Assembly (NCBI GenBank): GCA_026874595.1
Contig: CM049320.1
Span: 5,211,464-5,275,463 of the forward strand
From: Sipunculus nudus
Lineage: Eukaryota > Annelida > Sipuncula > Golfingiida > Sipunculidae
DNA: 64,000 bases
Reading direction: 5' to 3'
This document shows positions 21,480 through 33,859 of this stretch, piece by piece (position 1 is the stretch's first letter; each line of letters opens with the position of its first letter). The position numbers and the translations under genes are program-made. The notes below the pieces were generated by a model. The model searched no databases. It worked only from the letters and a program-made list of their open reading frames with translations, and had not been told where the DNA came from.

Positions 21480-24400
21480 ATAAATCAAGGTCAAATTTAG
21501 ATCGATCCTTCTTGCGTTTTTACAGATGTTATTTTCATATTTTTTTCAAAAATTATAAAAGAAATCGCTACCAAACTTATTGATGCACTCCAGTGTTTTG
21601 AATTGCAAATGTTTGTAAAAATTCAAACTGTCTAGGCTATATGGTTTATCCAAAAACGTAGCTTAACTAAACAGTACCGAGTCACCTATCTAATATGTTT
21701 CCGCATGAGTGATTTCAAAGCGGTACCCCAGTAATACCGGGAAAGTGATATTATAGGCGATCTTTTTGTCCATTTTTTTGTGCTCTATATAGTTGAGAAG
21801 GAAATACACATTGAAAATCTGGAAAATCGCACTTTTCCATCACTGTGTCCTTGAAAAATAGTTTAAGGTCACTGAAACTGGATTAAATAAATTGGATCAT
21901 GGCAGGGTACATCCCGTGTGAATATGAATGGAATCGGATGGAAAAAGTGCCAAAATAATAAGAATACGACCAAGAAGAAGAATTATAACGGTCAAAACAA
22001 AGATCTCCACCTATAGGACAGGTGGAGTTAATTACAGAAGGTATCACAATTGTAAATGATATTTGTCTCAGAGGTAATGGAAAATGACGTCTTTTGTAAC
22101 AAACCAGAATGACACATACAATGGCACGTTGTCCGGTCAGATAGCAATGGCAGGCTTGCTGGGTTCCAAACGTCAAACATGATTTAACATGGCACCGGCA
22201 CCCCAGTAATTTGTCCATGAGGAACTAGCAAAAGGATATCGACTAGTTGCGGAATCTATTTGACAACATTTTCCAGGATTATAAAACTGACCATGCAGGA
22301 TTCAACCCTGATATACCAAAACCTATTATACACAGAGACGCATCGTTTTTTACAAAGGCACTTGATACCAATACAAGATAAGCGGGAAAACTTAGTACGA
22401 GATGCCCCTCGGATCCAGGTGTTTTATTGGTCGTGTGGAGGCACACCTTATAATTGTATACATGTGCAATCACCCACAGACGTGGAATTGGGGAGTCCTC
22501 CTCTAGAAAATTATATCTAAAAGCAAAAGACCCCATTCCTTAATTTTTAAAATCAAGCTCAAGTCTTAACAGTAAATTAATGTTAAATGAAAGAAATATA
22601 GTTTACTATCTGGGGGATATATGAATAGGGGTAGAGAATTATAGATCGAATGTGCAAGTGTTAAAATAAATCATCAATCCTTCATTGAAACCATCAGGCA
22701 TTTCCACTGATGGTTGTTAATACAGGATATCGCGAATGCAGTTTATCGTTAAGATGGTGGGAAAAAAACAACGGAAAAAAAGCCAGAAGCCCGTTTGTGA
22801 AGGCAAGCGTGATTCAGCGTGATACACCGCTATGAGCTCCATGTAATTAATAAGATTATTGCATAAAAACCAGGACACAATTGTTGCGTGCCAGAAAAGG
22901 CGAGGAATTCAAGGAATGTTGCTTAATGTGACGTTTATCCATGTATGTAATGCGTAACTTTTCCATATATCATCCTGCGGAGTAGTTGATTCAAGATCAA
23001 GCTTTAAGCAAAGTACCGAATGCAGCAATTTCTGCATATTCCTGCAATGTTTTTATCAAAGCAGAATGATATAATGAACGATAACTTTCATGATGATCGG
23101 CGATTAAAAACATTATGGCCAGTGAACCAGTAACCGAGTTGAAGAGGTCAGGTTGGACGCTAAGGAGCTCTAGTTGTTTGCTGCAGTTCTTCAGACAGGC
23201 AGTCAGTCACTACCTTTACATTTGAGAATATCAGTATTAGCGATATCCCGTATTACCAGGTCATTATAGGAAAATATTATTTTAGATAAATTGTATACTT
23301 AATATAATAATGACAGGTAGACGATGCGTGGACCCGCATTGCAGAGGGCCAATTATATCATGTTAACTAATGTATGGAAGGATATCTTGAACAAATTCCT
23401 TCAGCAAAATAAACATATGTCTTGATTAAAAAATGTGATCTCTGGTCCATCTCATAAAGCCCTACCCTATGATTCCTTTTTTAAAGTGGACAGTAGGAAG
23501 TATTCTATTATTGCGATTTAGGTCCGTGCCCCAGTATCACATTTATTGGAAAAATTGCATGTTACTTGTAAATAAAGGTGAAAATAAATTTGACCACAAC
23601 TGACCTTTTAATCTTGAACTGTGACAATGAAGTTCAAATGCCTCCCTGGCAACTGGGTGATTCTGAACCTTAGGTCCATGATCTTGCTTTCTAGTTGCCA
23701 GCCTTGAACAATAATTACCATAGAAAGTCTTAAATTAGCAAATTTCAGGGTTGTTGGTCGCTCGACTTTATGATATAGATCTACAATTTATTATTATCAT
23801 GAAAGATGTTAAGGCATTTGTAAAATGTCTTCATACCTGCTTTATGGCCGATAACTAAACTGTTTTATTTAACTTTAATGTGTGAAATAATAAGAATACG
23901 TGTTTTTTTGACATTGACATGGGCATTTAAGTGCTCTGAAAATTTGTATGCCCATATGTTCTCGATATTTCTTTTTCTGCTGCCTAAGAATCTTTTTGAG
24001 GGGAAGTTCGTATAATGTTGAACGTTTGTGTGTCAATTGAACTCAAACAAAAATGTCCTTTGACGAAATAACGCACCATATTGTTTTCCCGCAATATTTA
24101 TAAATCTATAGCTGTATCATATTTGCGAAGTATAGTGTGCCACTCATGTTTTATATCCAAAGAAGTCATATCCCCTACTCCTATATTGCGCCTTTTTAAA
24201 GCATGCCTAGGCCGTGGATATGACCTTATCACTGTCTAGTCACCCTAACCTATATATATATATATCCTTACTTTATGTCTGAGGGTCTAGTTCATTAATA
24301 TTCACACTAACTTAGGGCTCACCCTATGCACACGGGAAATCCCTCGTTTAATAGATTATAGTTGAACTTGTGTCATGTTGGCCTTGGCAGCTATATGACA

Positions 24401-25090
24401 TTTTGACTCTTACTGCCGTACCGTAAAGGTGCTGTTATTAAGTACACCAAGGAAAACGGAAAATAAAGGCATACGACCTTGATAAATCAGTATATAACTG
24501 CAAAGGTAAATATCGGCACACAGACTATTGAGAAGAGGAAAATTCAAATCTGTAAACATGTACTTTTACAATCTTGTTGTGCATACCTCTGGAAGAAAGT
24601 CACTAATTGTCCCACAACGTCTTTATTGACATGTTTTCTGATTATTTCGGGCCTTTGTAGTGAAGATCGGAGAATTACCGTTGTCCCTGAACAACAATTC
24701 CTGAGAGATGTAAAATTCTTACTTATGCTAGCATTTCGTTACCTTTTGACCTCCGGTGACCTGATTAACGTACTAATTTATGTAAAAATAACTGTAATAA
24801 CTAGTGAAATCTATATATCAACATTTTAAGTGGTTATTTATTTTTTTTGTGATTTGATTGCCCGAAGATAAAGCTGTTTATTTGTCCCTTATCCCTTAAC
24901 TGCGTTCTTTTTAAGTCAGTTTCTTGTTATTGCACGGTTGATTATGCACAACAGTTACCTATATCACAAAGATTGACGGATCTCGGCGGAACCGTGACGC
25001 CGGTTATGGTAATCTTGTGATCAAAAATGTTTGCTGTCCCTATATGCAGACTTACATTTTAACCAATGAAAAACTGTTTCCATGTTCGTG

Positions 25091-25150
<60 letters not shown>

Positions 25151-26040
25151 CACAAAGTATTGATAAACTTATTTGTCTGGAATCTTTGAGTTCACACGGT
25201 CAATATGTGTAAAAGTCGCTCCGGTGTATATCTGATTTTAAGTTGGCAAAGCTATTAAAGCTGCAGTTACACACACATGTCAAAACACAGGACCGGGTAA
25301 TACAAATGATGGGTAATACTTGAAATTAGTACAAAGACAAGACAGAATATATTTTTTTGTACTTAATATGAAGGCTGATAAGTAAATAGAAAGAAAATAT
25401 AGGACAAATATAATTCCACTATATACGTTATAATTGATGGTGGTGAACATAATATGAACGATGCAAATTGTGTCGTAAGAGGATATTTTCCATATTTTTC
25501 CATACACAATGAGGAATTCGATATATTTTCTCCAAAGGTCTATCGCAGCCCCAGCTGCCAGAAATTACAATTGTGTACACTTGTGTGTCCAGGATATTGG
25601 CCTATGATCAGCCGGTCATCCGGTGTGTACGTGTGGACCAGTACCAGCACAATACTGGTAATAGTATGCTAAATAACCCATACTACAAAGTTAACACATT
25701 TATGTAAAAGGGCAAGTCATTCTGTAAAGGTATAACAACGAAAGGGCCCAAAATGGTTACATTTTTTATTGACCTTTAAATAAATCTGGATGTCTGAAGT
25801 GTTAATTCAGAGTGTTTTTAATCTTGCACTCTAAAAAACATTTGTTTTTACACATTTCTAAGAAATATGAAGTGCCACATATGAATATTTCATAATTTTT
25901 CAAAGCACAAAGGCGGCCATCTTTGAAACAGCTGCTGCTCTCGTTCTGGATAAAGTTCGGTTCAGGTTTATAGGTCTGTGTCACTTAATATTTAGTGATG
26001 CGACAGTGGACATCTTAGTAAGGGGTACCGGGGCGCCACT
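21480..26040. other. Long noncoding region, no recognisable gene
   Basis: I found no motif I can name on either strand. The open frames at 22260-22520 (plus), 22279-22536 (minus), 21883-22218 (minus), 24479-24829 (plus) and 25280-25507 (minus) show no domain, repeat or splice context that I can support. TA-rich runs occur at 24251-24264 and 25093-25146. Confidence 0.5.
25093..25146. repeat. (TA)n microsatellite
   Basis: Uninterrupted TA run of about 54 bp. Confidence 0.95.
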
Positions 26041-26052
26041 CTTCCTCCCGAC

Positions 26053-27116
26053 TTAATAGGTTGACTTGGATGTATGTGCCTGAAGAGCCAAGGCGACAAT
26101 GATCAACACGACAGGCGTTAAACAGCCGATCACGTTAAACACCATTGCCTTTTTTCCACGGCTTTGTGCCTTCCGGAAATCTCCTTCCGCAGCACTCTTC
26201 CTGGAGTTCAAGGAGTAACTCAAGGCGATGGAACCTGCAAATAGAAAATAGTTCAAATACACATTTTCCTGCTTACTAAGTACTTTTATTATTCACAGGC
26301 ACGCATACAACTAACGTGGCTGTCCCTGCGGCAGTAACAGCAGTGACAGAAACAATAAGTAACGGAGAGTTTAGATATGTCTGTAATATTTGGAGTTTGT
26401 CTCTACCCACAGATATTACAAGAAATAGTTTATTTATGTTGTGTTTGTGTTCTTGTCGAATTCTCAGTATTGGTACACACTTCCGGTCTTTTTTTTCTTT
26501 TTTTTTTACTTTTTTGTTATCTTGATACGTCTTATGACTCTCCTTTATCATGACTGTAATGTCCTAGATCATACTATTATACACCTTTCTGATTCGGAGT
26601 TGGCTCTTGTAGAACTGTATATGCACCGACTTCAAAACCTCTGAACTTTTAAAAAATTTTGAAAACAAAGGTGAATCTATAGTAAATAGCATTTATATAC
26701 ATTAGGGTAACTTTTTTTTTCTTCTTCTATTTTTATTATTATTAGTATTAGTATTAGTGTTATTTCTTTATGTCCATTGACTTCAATTGTATTACAAAGT
26801 TTGTGTGTTTGAATATGTTTTTATGTATCATTTACATCATAATTGTAAAACTGTGAGTCTGAAGCATATAAATTCTTGATAAAACGTGTTCATTCATTCA
26901 TCCTGATAAAATCATATACTTTAACCTTACCACAAAGTACGTTGCAAAATAGCATTGTACAAATGGAGCACATAAGATAGTCAGCAGGTATTTCATTCGG
27001 TTGTTCAGGCTGAACGAGAATAACCCCATGTTGACCTCTTGGCTGAGAAACAGCTGGTTGCTGCGGAACGTAATTGGGATGATACACCATTACATCCGAA
27101 GGCTTGTATTCAACCC

Positions 27117-27180
<64 letters not shown>

Positions 27181-27431
27181 TGCTAAACATAAAGGAGTAA
27201 AAACATGTTTAAAACTCGATAGAGGTGCCAACAAGGAGATGCATGACTATATTTGATTATTATAACTTTTATATATAAGAAGGTTACTGCTTGGAAGTAT
27301 CTGATATAAATTTTCTAACTATTAGGGAGAGACCTGGAGAGACTGTTAAAATAAAGAAGAGACAGAAATAAGGAGTTATTTATTTACCGGCCTGGAAGTT
27401 TCATTATGATGGTTCTCCTTTGGTTCTCCAT
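26053..27431 (-). CDS. CD225/dispanin (IFITM-like) membrane protein, locus E, intact
   Basis: Coding exons 27388-27431, 26931-27115 and 26053-26234 join in phase with donors GTAAAT and GTAAGG and AG acceptors. They give 136 residues, starting MENQRRTIIMKLPG and ending QAHTSKSTY. Residues about 16-58 form a hydrophilic, Pro/Gln-rich tail with QQPAVSQPRGQHG. The CD225 domain follows from about 59: YLMCSICTMLFCNVLCGSIA (helix 1), a loop with SAAEGDFRKAQSRGKK, and helix 2, GCLTPVVLIIVALAL. The loop keeps the G-D-F-x-x-A-x-x-x-G spacing typical of the family. An acceptor-like TCTGTTCACAG lies 18 bp before the ATG, suggesting a noncoding first exon. Intron 1 ends in a long (AT)n run directly at the acceptor in place of a pyrimidine tract. 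No minisatellite follows its 3' end, unlike most sister loci. Membrane location is well supported; function is inferred from family only. Confidence 0.87.
27120..27177. repeat. (TA)n microsatellite at the splice acceptor of locus E
   Basis: About 29 TA units end three bases before the AG acceptor (27116-27117) of exon 2 of locus E. Confidence 0.95.
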
Positions 27432-27587
27432 GGTTCAACTTTCCTTTGCACTGTGAACAGAAAACGGTAAGTTGAGTCCCACATTGACATTCACGTATAT
27501 GATTATACATATAGCACGAGCCAAAAGGGCTTATTTGTCCGTTAGCAAAGCGCGCAAATATATATACTGGTGTGTAAATGTTAGAGG

Positions 27588-27588
<1 letters not shown>

Positions 27589-27642
<54 letters not shown>

Positions 27643-28198
27643 GTTTTAACAGTGGACAGTGATCATGTTCAATATGGAATTAGTCATCAAAGGCTTGTCT
27701 AACGACTTATATTAATAAAACAGCTGGATACTAAACACACAGAAAACATGACTAAGTATAAGGTCTCGAATCTCGGGTTTGTAAATCACCCATGACCAAT
27801 TTTGTTTCAAAATGGCAGGGCTCATCTGTTTATCGTATTGAAATCAAAGAACTGTCTGTAGTTATGTAATTTCATATTTATGTTTTAAAACGTTACCGAT
27901 TTGAAAAATTGGTGTAACAATAACAGTATGTAAAAATATATGTTACCATCAATCAATGGAAAAGAGCATATCTAATGTCAAGGTACACACATTATTTGAA
28001 ATTGTCATTAATTGAAATTAATGATCGTTTTAGCAATTAGATTGGGCTAATTATACCGAGTGATAACTCTTTGTGTTCACCCCGTTGAAATAAAACCAAA
28101 TCAGCATTCATTGTGGGTGTATAATGGAGTGCAGCTTGCTTCCTTATGCAGCAGTGCAGTATTAGCGACGTACAGTTTGTTTTATACTTTTTTGTAAA

Positions 28199-28242
<44 letters not shown>
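27589..28242. repeat. Two further (TA)n tracts
   Basis: TA runs at 27589-27639 and 28199-28242 flank sequence paralogous to the upstream flank of locus B. Open frames reading IYIYIY arise from them and are not genes. Confidence 0.9.
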
Positions 28243-28244
<2 letters not shown>

Positions 28245-28559
28245 TCCGTGTTTGTAATATTCATTAGGGATATCATTTTGAGCCAGTTCCCGCATCGCTT
28301 TTCAGCCTCTTTAAATTCTGATTGGCTGATAGACTATTGCCATCCCCCATGCCGACCGTACCGGCGTTCGTCCGTATGGCGCTTTGGTTTTACGTTTTAT
28401 TTGCTTGCGGGATATTTAAGAAAAAGTTATATTATTAATTTCATTTTAGGACTGAACAACGTATGCAAACAAACAATTACAATTACAGTTACCACTGAAT
28501 ATATCGCATTTTTATACTTAAATAGTCAAAAGTGCTCTACAATCACAACAGAATTTAAA

Positions 28560-29390
28560 TAAATGTGTCTTTAGTCCTGAGTTAAACAATTAAGTAGACA
28601 TGTCATATGTGTTACTGTGGCTCTAGGGTAAAGCATTCTAAAGTCTAGGAGCTACCTGTACAAAACAACCATGTAGAGTTGAAGAAAAATTACATCTGGC
28701 AGGAATCGTTAACCTAACAGCTGTGGCTGACCATAACCGTTCATTACTATTTAATTTAAGAGCTTCAATCAGGAATTCTGGTGCCGTTCCTTTAATTCAC
28801 TTAAAAGTTGATAATAGAATCATATTTTATTCTGTATGGAATTTTCACCCAGTGAAGGGCTTTCAGCGAGGGGGAGATGTGGTCATGTTTATTTAGACCC
28901 GTTACAAGGCGAACACTTGTGTTCTGAATATACTGAATATATATCGCACCAACGAGAAGACTGTTGCTCGACCCTGCTCATAACTAATACTTGAGTTAAG
29001 AGTTTCCTTGAATCTATTTTATATAGTGTTTCACCCTAAACATTCGCTTTAGCATGAAATGTAAGGACGGACATACTTTATTTATGTTCTCTCTAGAACT
29101 GAGTGTACTACCTATATAGGTTTCATACACATCTAGTTGGCTGGATAATATCATCACTAATCTTTACTCAAAGATCCTCATCTTTCTTGAGGTTGACTTT
29201 AGTACCAATTATGATAACTTCAGTCTTATCTTCGTTCAATTTAAGTCTGTTTACCCTCATCCATGCTCTTATGGATGATATACACTTTTCTAATCCAGAG
29301 TCTCATTAATGTTTGGAATGTCCTTCGGATCAAAAGAGCAATTTAACTGCTGATCATCTGCGTAACCATGAAACTTAAAAGGGCTACTTC
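28560..29390 (-). mobile_element. Degenerate LINE reverse transcriptase 3' part (CR1/L2/Rex-like)
   Basis: On the minus strand near 29340-29375 the sequence reads KFHGYADDQQLNCSF, with the YADD catalytic box of non-LTR reverse transcriptases. It is followed about 120 bp on by RAWMRVNRLKLNEDKTEV (about 29210-29265), the conserved palm-thumb segment of CR1/L2/Rex-type LINEs. Downstream pieces (28570-28960) resemble the C-terminal region in order but carry many stops and frame changes. It is a 5'-truncated dead copy. Confidence 0.7.
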
Positions 29391-31370
29391 ATTTCTTCAG
29401 GACTCATGAAAACAAACAAACTCTTGGTCAAGTTCGAAGACGGTTGCCCTTGGCTTTCAACTGAAGGTTTGGAGAAAAAAAACCTGACCACATTTCTGAG
29501 AAACAAGCAAAATATGTAATATGGTGGGCTTATTTGCCTTGATGATCTGTAACTGCCAAAGCAGCCAGGCGACAGATATATTAATTTGCATGAATTTTTA
29601 TTGCCATTTGTCAATTTTATTGTGAGCCGGATATCTAAAAATTAAACATAGCTACTTCATATCGCCAGGGGAGATGTATACCTTGAAAGTCTTACCAAAG
29701 TTTGAAAATGATTGATTTTGACCTCCTTTTCAAGGTCCAGACATGTTTATAGAAAAAAAAACACATTTCTCATGAACCACTTGATGGAATTTTATTAAAA
29801 GTGGTTGGCTAATTTGCCTTGTATGACCAACTATTCAAGGTGATATGGTAGATACTCATAAGTCATAAAACTTCTACTACAGAGCAGTTTACCTTCATTT
29901 AAAGAACTAAGAGTTATTTGGCTCCATTTACATTTTCCTTCTTCTACTGCTTCTTGGGACATACCACTCTTACTTCCTCTTCCATTTGATATCCTAAAAG
30001 GCCCATTTAATGACATGGCACTGGTTCTGGAAAAGTCACTAATAAGGTTCCAGCTCATCATGATATATCAAAATTGTATTCAAGAAGAAATCTGCAGGTT
30101 TATCTGCCGTTTCCCAGTCAGTCTCTACCTCTGGATGAATGTCGATAGTTGAGTCAGTTCTTGTGACACATTTTTGTAAATTTGTTTTATTTTTGTTCAT
30201 TTGTTTTATTACTCACTAAAAATGTTAATGATTTGATTTAAATAACAGCTGTTTTTGTCAGATTTTGCATGTAAGTATATTTGTTTCGCTCAACTTTGTA
30301 AGCTTTCGATTGATAATCTTTACCATATTTCCGCAAAATGTGTTCTTAAATTCTTATTATTTCTATAAGATTCCCTTCAAGTCACCATTATTAGGACATT
30401 AAATAAAGCGAGTGATGTAATAACTTTCCCAATACCCTCACTAATCTATATCGCATACAAAAAATTCACCCATTCCCTTGAGAGTACAGAATACATACAC
30501 AATGGACAGGATAACATTTTATTAGCTCTGACGTTTAGTGTTTACTTGCTGATTTCGCCCATTCCAGTAGGATAAACTGCATTTTCTCGTGACTGTGGAT
30601 TAAACTCATACGTGACTTCAAATAACGTCATGCAGGGGAATGCAGCTTAAGATAAATAATGCGCAATTTAAATAGAAATAGCAGATAAACGCAAGAGGAG
30701 GCGACCTCTCTCATAACCCAAATCAAACTTTGATGGTCGTACTAAAAAACGGTCACGCTTCATCAACTCCTTGGCTAGATCCCAGGCAACTAGACAACAT
30801 GTATGGTATTGTATGAAAATTGTATGGAATTCTTATAATTAAAAATGTAAAACTATTGCTTCTCATGCTATACGAGTCGATGGCCAAAGGTAAAAATAAT
30901 TAAATATGTTTTAGATCCTTCACCATTTTTTTTATTCATCTGTAATAAGCTTCCTAAAAGAAACGAGTGATCAAGTCAACATTTTAATTTTATTTTAAGT
31001 GTCATGTACAACCTTACAACTTCGATCAAGTCTGTTACATGTGAAGATTAGTTATATTAGATAAGGGTTATACACAATTACGCATTTGTAACGTTAGTTT
31101 TATATGTAAACGACCAATCACAACCATTCGGTTGAATGTGAATGGGCCTGTCCTACATATAATACAGAGACTCAGAAATGCAGCATGTAGATAGGATCTG
31201 TCAGGACACATGAACACGTCATAATTTATATACTAAGTTCATATTTACATGTTCTTAGCATGGAGTTAGATTCTGATTGAAACTCTTTATTCTGAGCATG
31301 GCATATATCTCTAGATACAAGGCGACTTGGAAGACAAGGCGCAATGGGACCGTTGAATATGTAACACATA
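29390..31370. repeat. Long block repeat R, copy 1
   Basis: Paralogous along its length to 35930-37680 and 42060-43610. Shared landmarks are the CATTTCTCATGAACCACTTG region near 29765, the CATTTTCTCGTGACTG region near 30580, and the ATCTGTCAGGACACATGAAC region near 31196. The left part has internal near-tandem subrepeats (ACATTTCTSATGAAC and AAGGTC boxes), as in dispersed repeats of mollusc genomes. No protein is supported. Confidence 0.65.
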
Positions 31371-32100
31371 AATGAAATACATATTAAAATTCCCAATAGC
31401 ACAATAACGACAAGAAAAATTAAATTGACATTGTCTAAGTTTCACAGTCAGTGACGGGGCCTGAAATTGGAACTTGAAACTAGAAAGCGGGCATCTGCTA
31501 TAAGGAGTTACAGGTAATACAGGAGTTTTGCCAGAATATGGTAGATAGCCCTTGCATTGGATCTATTTTAAGAGATGTTCAAAATTTTGGTTACGAATAC
31601 TAAGTATGGGAAACTCTAGATATCCTTTTATATGTTATAATGCCGTAAAATAGTTGAATTAAGAGGGAAAACCGATATGGGCAGGTTACATGAAGCATTT
31701 ATTGAATAGGTATTGAATTGGTCAGGCATGGTTAGAACAGGGAGTTGGTAATGAAAGGTTGTTCATTGATATGTTTTTACAAAGGTTCAAAGACGTCAGA
31801 TAGAAAGAGATGTTTACTGAACTGAAGAAAATTTCAGTATATATAGTGAGGTAAAAGCAGGCATTGAACCAGAACGATACTTAAAATATATGCCACACAT
31901 TTATGGATAGGTAAAAGCTAAATATCGACTAAATGACCATGACTATGAGATTGAGGTAGGCTAAAGAATCAATATTCCAATGAATATTAGACTGTAAATT
32001 TTCTGAAAATGATGAGTTTGAAGATATGGCTCACGCTCTTTTCAAGTAAACTAAATATAAAGATTTAAAAAAATTGGATTTATAGCATTTACAGAGATTT
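31370..32100. other. Spacer, nothing recognised
   Basis: AT-rich sequence unique within the window as far as I can see. No gene or repeat identified. Confidence 0.5.
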
Positions 32101-32106
32101 TTTTAC

Positions 32107-32376
32107 TTAGTCAATTATGTTCACTGCACAGTGAAGTTCTCTACTTACACTACTCCTAATCACAAGACCATCACGCACACGTGACATCGGAATGTCAAAC
32201 CGCTCAGTCATTTCCCTCGCTCTGGTGTATATACACAGGACTCTGACAATCAACGGTTCCTCGCCGGAGTGCACGTTCGCCCCTCGAGGCACAGAGCCTA
32301 TTTTATATGAACTTTGAAAAAATGTCTTATACAGTTCATGTCTCCTGGATTCACCCAGCACTAGGTACCTGAACAT
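32107..32376 (-). CDS. Possible first coding exon of an unrecognised gene
   Basis: An 89-codon frame starts with MFRYLVLGESRRHELYK. Its base composition is more GC-rich than the surroundings. A strong donor-like GTAAGTAG lies at 32141-32148 within the frame, so the exon could end at 32149. It lies about 310 bp downstream, on the minus strand, of a CRE/TATA pair. Two short upstream frames would precede it. I recognise no domain and cannot find a second exon, so this is a weak call; it could equally be noncoding. Confidence 0.25.
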   Translation of the reverse strand: MFRYLVLGESRRHELYKTFFQSSYKIGSVPRGANVHSGEEPLIVRVLCIYTRAREMTERFDIPMSRVRDGLVIRSSVSRELHCAVNIID

Positions 32377-32686
32377 ATCTCCACACAACGATATTCGGTA
32401 CCTCTAATTTCTCGTGTGTAAATTATTTCCTTGGTGTGTTACTGGAAGCGCTCACAACAGATACAAGTCACAGAACTACCAGTCCGTTGGCAACTGCGAT
32501 GTCCGCTGTGAAGTCCGATACAGTGGTATCACCGTGGCCCTCCTCAGACACTGACAATTTCCGCTTACAGACATTGCCTCTTAGCTGTTCAGATTCATAT
32601 TAACGCAGACCTGCCAGAAAATAGTGAGACTACACCAAACTGGCGCGCTGAACAGGCAATTGTCATGATTTTTTTTTCAACCGCGG

Positions 32687-32709
32687 CTTATATGTGCTTG
32701 CTGACGTCA
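32687..32709 (-). promoter_or_regulatory. CRE-TATA promoter-like pair
   Basis: A perfect CRE palindrome TGACGTCA (32702-32709) is followed on the minus strand, after 9 bp, by TATAAG (32687-32692). The next 300 bp are relatively GC-rich. The arrangement nearly matches that at 47600-47621. Confidence 0.45.
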
Positions 32710-32719
32710 CAATTCGTGA

Positions 32720-33440
32720 CCTCTTCCGGCCAGTCATCTCACCCGATTATGCCGATTACATTTATTTATTAATAACATTTATATTGATATAGACACGCTT
32801 CCAGAGTTTAACCTTAATTACAAGCGAAAAAAATGAAGAAAAAAGCACAACAAACAATGTTGCTGTAGGAACAATCAAGACATGAACCGGTTCCCACGGA
32901 AATAATCTTTACTGAAATTAACTTGAAATTAACATCACCTGTACTGTCTAATCTAAGTTATCACGCCAATATCTAAACATAATACCCGATATTAATGTAT
33001 AATATATTATAAAATCAATTATTTGGTTATACTCCCTGCTTAAACATGCCATAATATAATTAAATCAGTCCTCTGGTGACAGACATACAACAAAAGATTA
33101 CACACAGGCCACCCTTATCGTAACTGATCTGTATCAATATATAGACCCATTTCAACATGATATGTTTACATAAAAACTTCCCCATCAATATTAGAATCCA
33201 TGTCAATATTTGAAAGCTTTAACAGACCTGATGGCTGGTCACAAGCGTATATAAATGGTGGCAATGTGTAAACTAATTAAAGGTTTTATAAATAAATGTC
33301 AAACATAAGGACCCTTGTAGCGCGAAACTGGTGAAGGTCTCAATGTCAGAGACGATTTCTTTGCTGCCCCTGGTACACTGATGACAGCATATATGACCCA
33401 GCTTTAAAGCTTTAAAAAAAGGACAGCGAGCTGCGTGACC
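32720..33440. other. CD225-block flank, copy 4
   Basis: From about 33060 it is paralogous to 11750-12540, 18790-19630 and 37940-38400, including CAGACCTGATGGCTGGTC near 33222 and ACTAATTAAAGG near 33271. No gene. Confidence 0.6.
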
Positions 33441-33850
33441 AGTGTGTAGGAATGTATGAAAGCAATACCATTCTTGGTGGCACTGGTGTAGGACTGTATG
33501 ACAGAGACACTATGCAAGGTGACCCTTGTGTATGGCTGTATGACAGGGTCACCGTGTTAGATGACCCTGGTGTAGGGCTGTATGACAGGGTCACCGTGCT
33601 AGGTGGTTCTGGAGTAGGGCTTTATGACAGCGACATTGTGCTGGGTGGCCCAAGTGTAGATCTGTATAGCAAGAACACCACGCTGGCTGACTCTTGTGTT
33701 GGGCTGTTTGACAGGGACACCGTGCTGGGTGTGCCTTGTGTAGGGATGTATGATAAGGAATTCGTGCTAGTGACCCTGCTGTATGGCAGGTGTGATGCCA
33801 TGCTGGGAGAGACTCGTGTATTGCTGTATGAGAGCAAGTTGTTATCCAGG
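33440..33850. repeat. 42-bp minisatellite, array 4 (about 10 units)
   Basis: The cleanest array of the family. The translated unit is 14 residues, of the form GLYDRVTVLDDPGV, in the plus frame 33452-33865; the minus strand is open too (33622-33972). No CD225 exon follows on the right, so the array appears orphaned. Confidence 0.9.
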
Positions 33851-33859
33851 CAGAGTGTT

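Noticed and set aside
26890-28562. Open frames with IYIYIYIY
   Set aside because: They are translations of (TA)n microsatellites; only the CD225 exon part of 26931-27115 is real.
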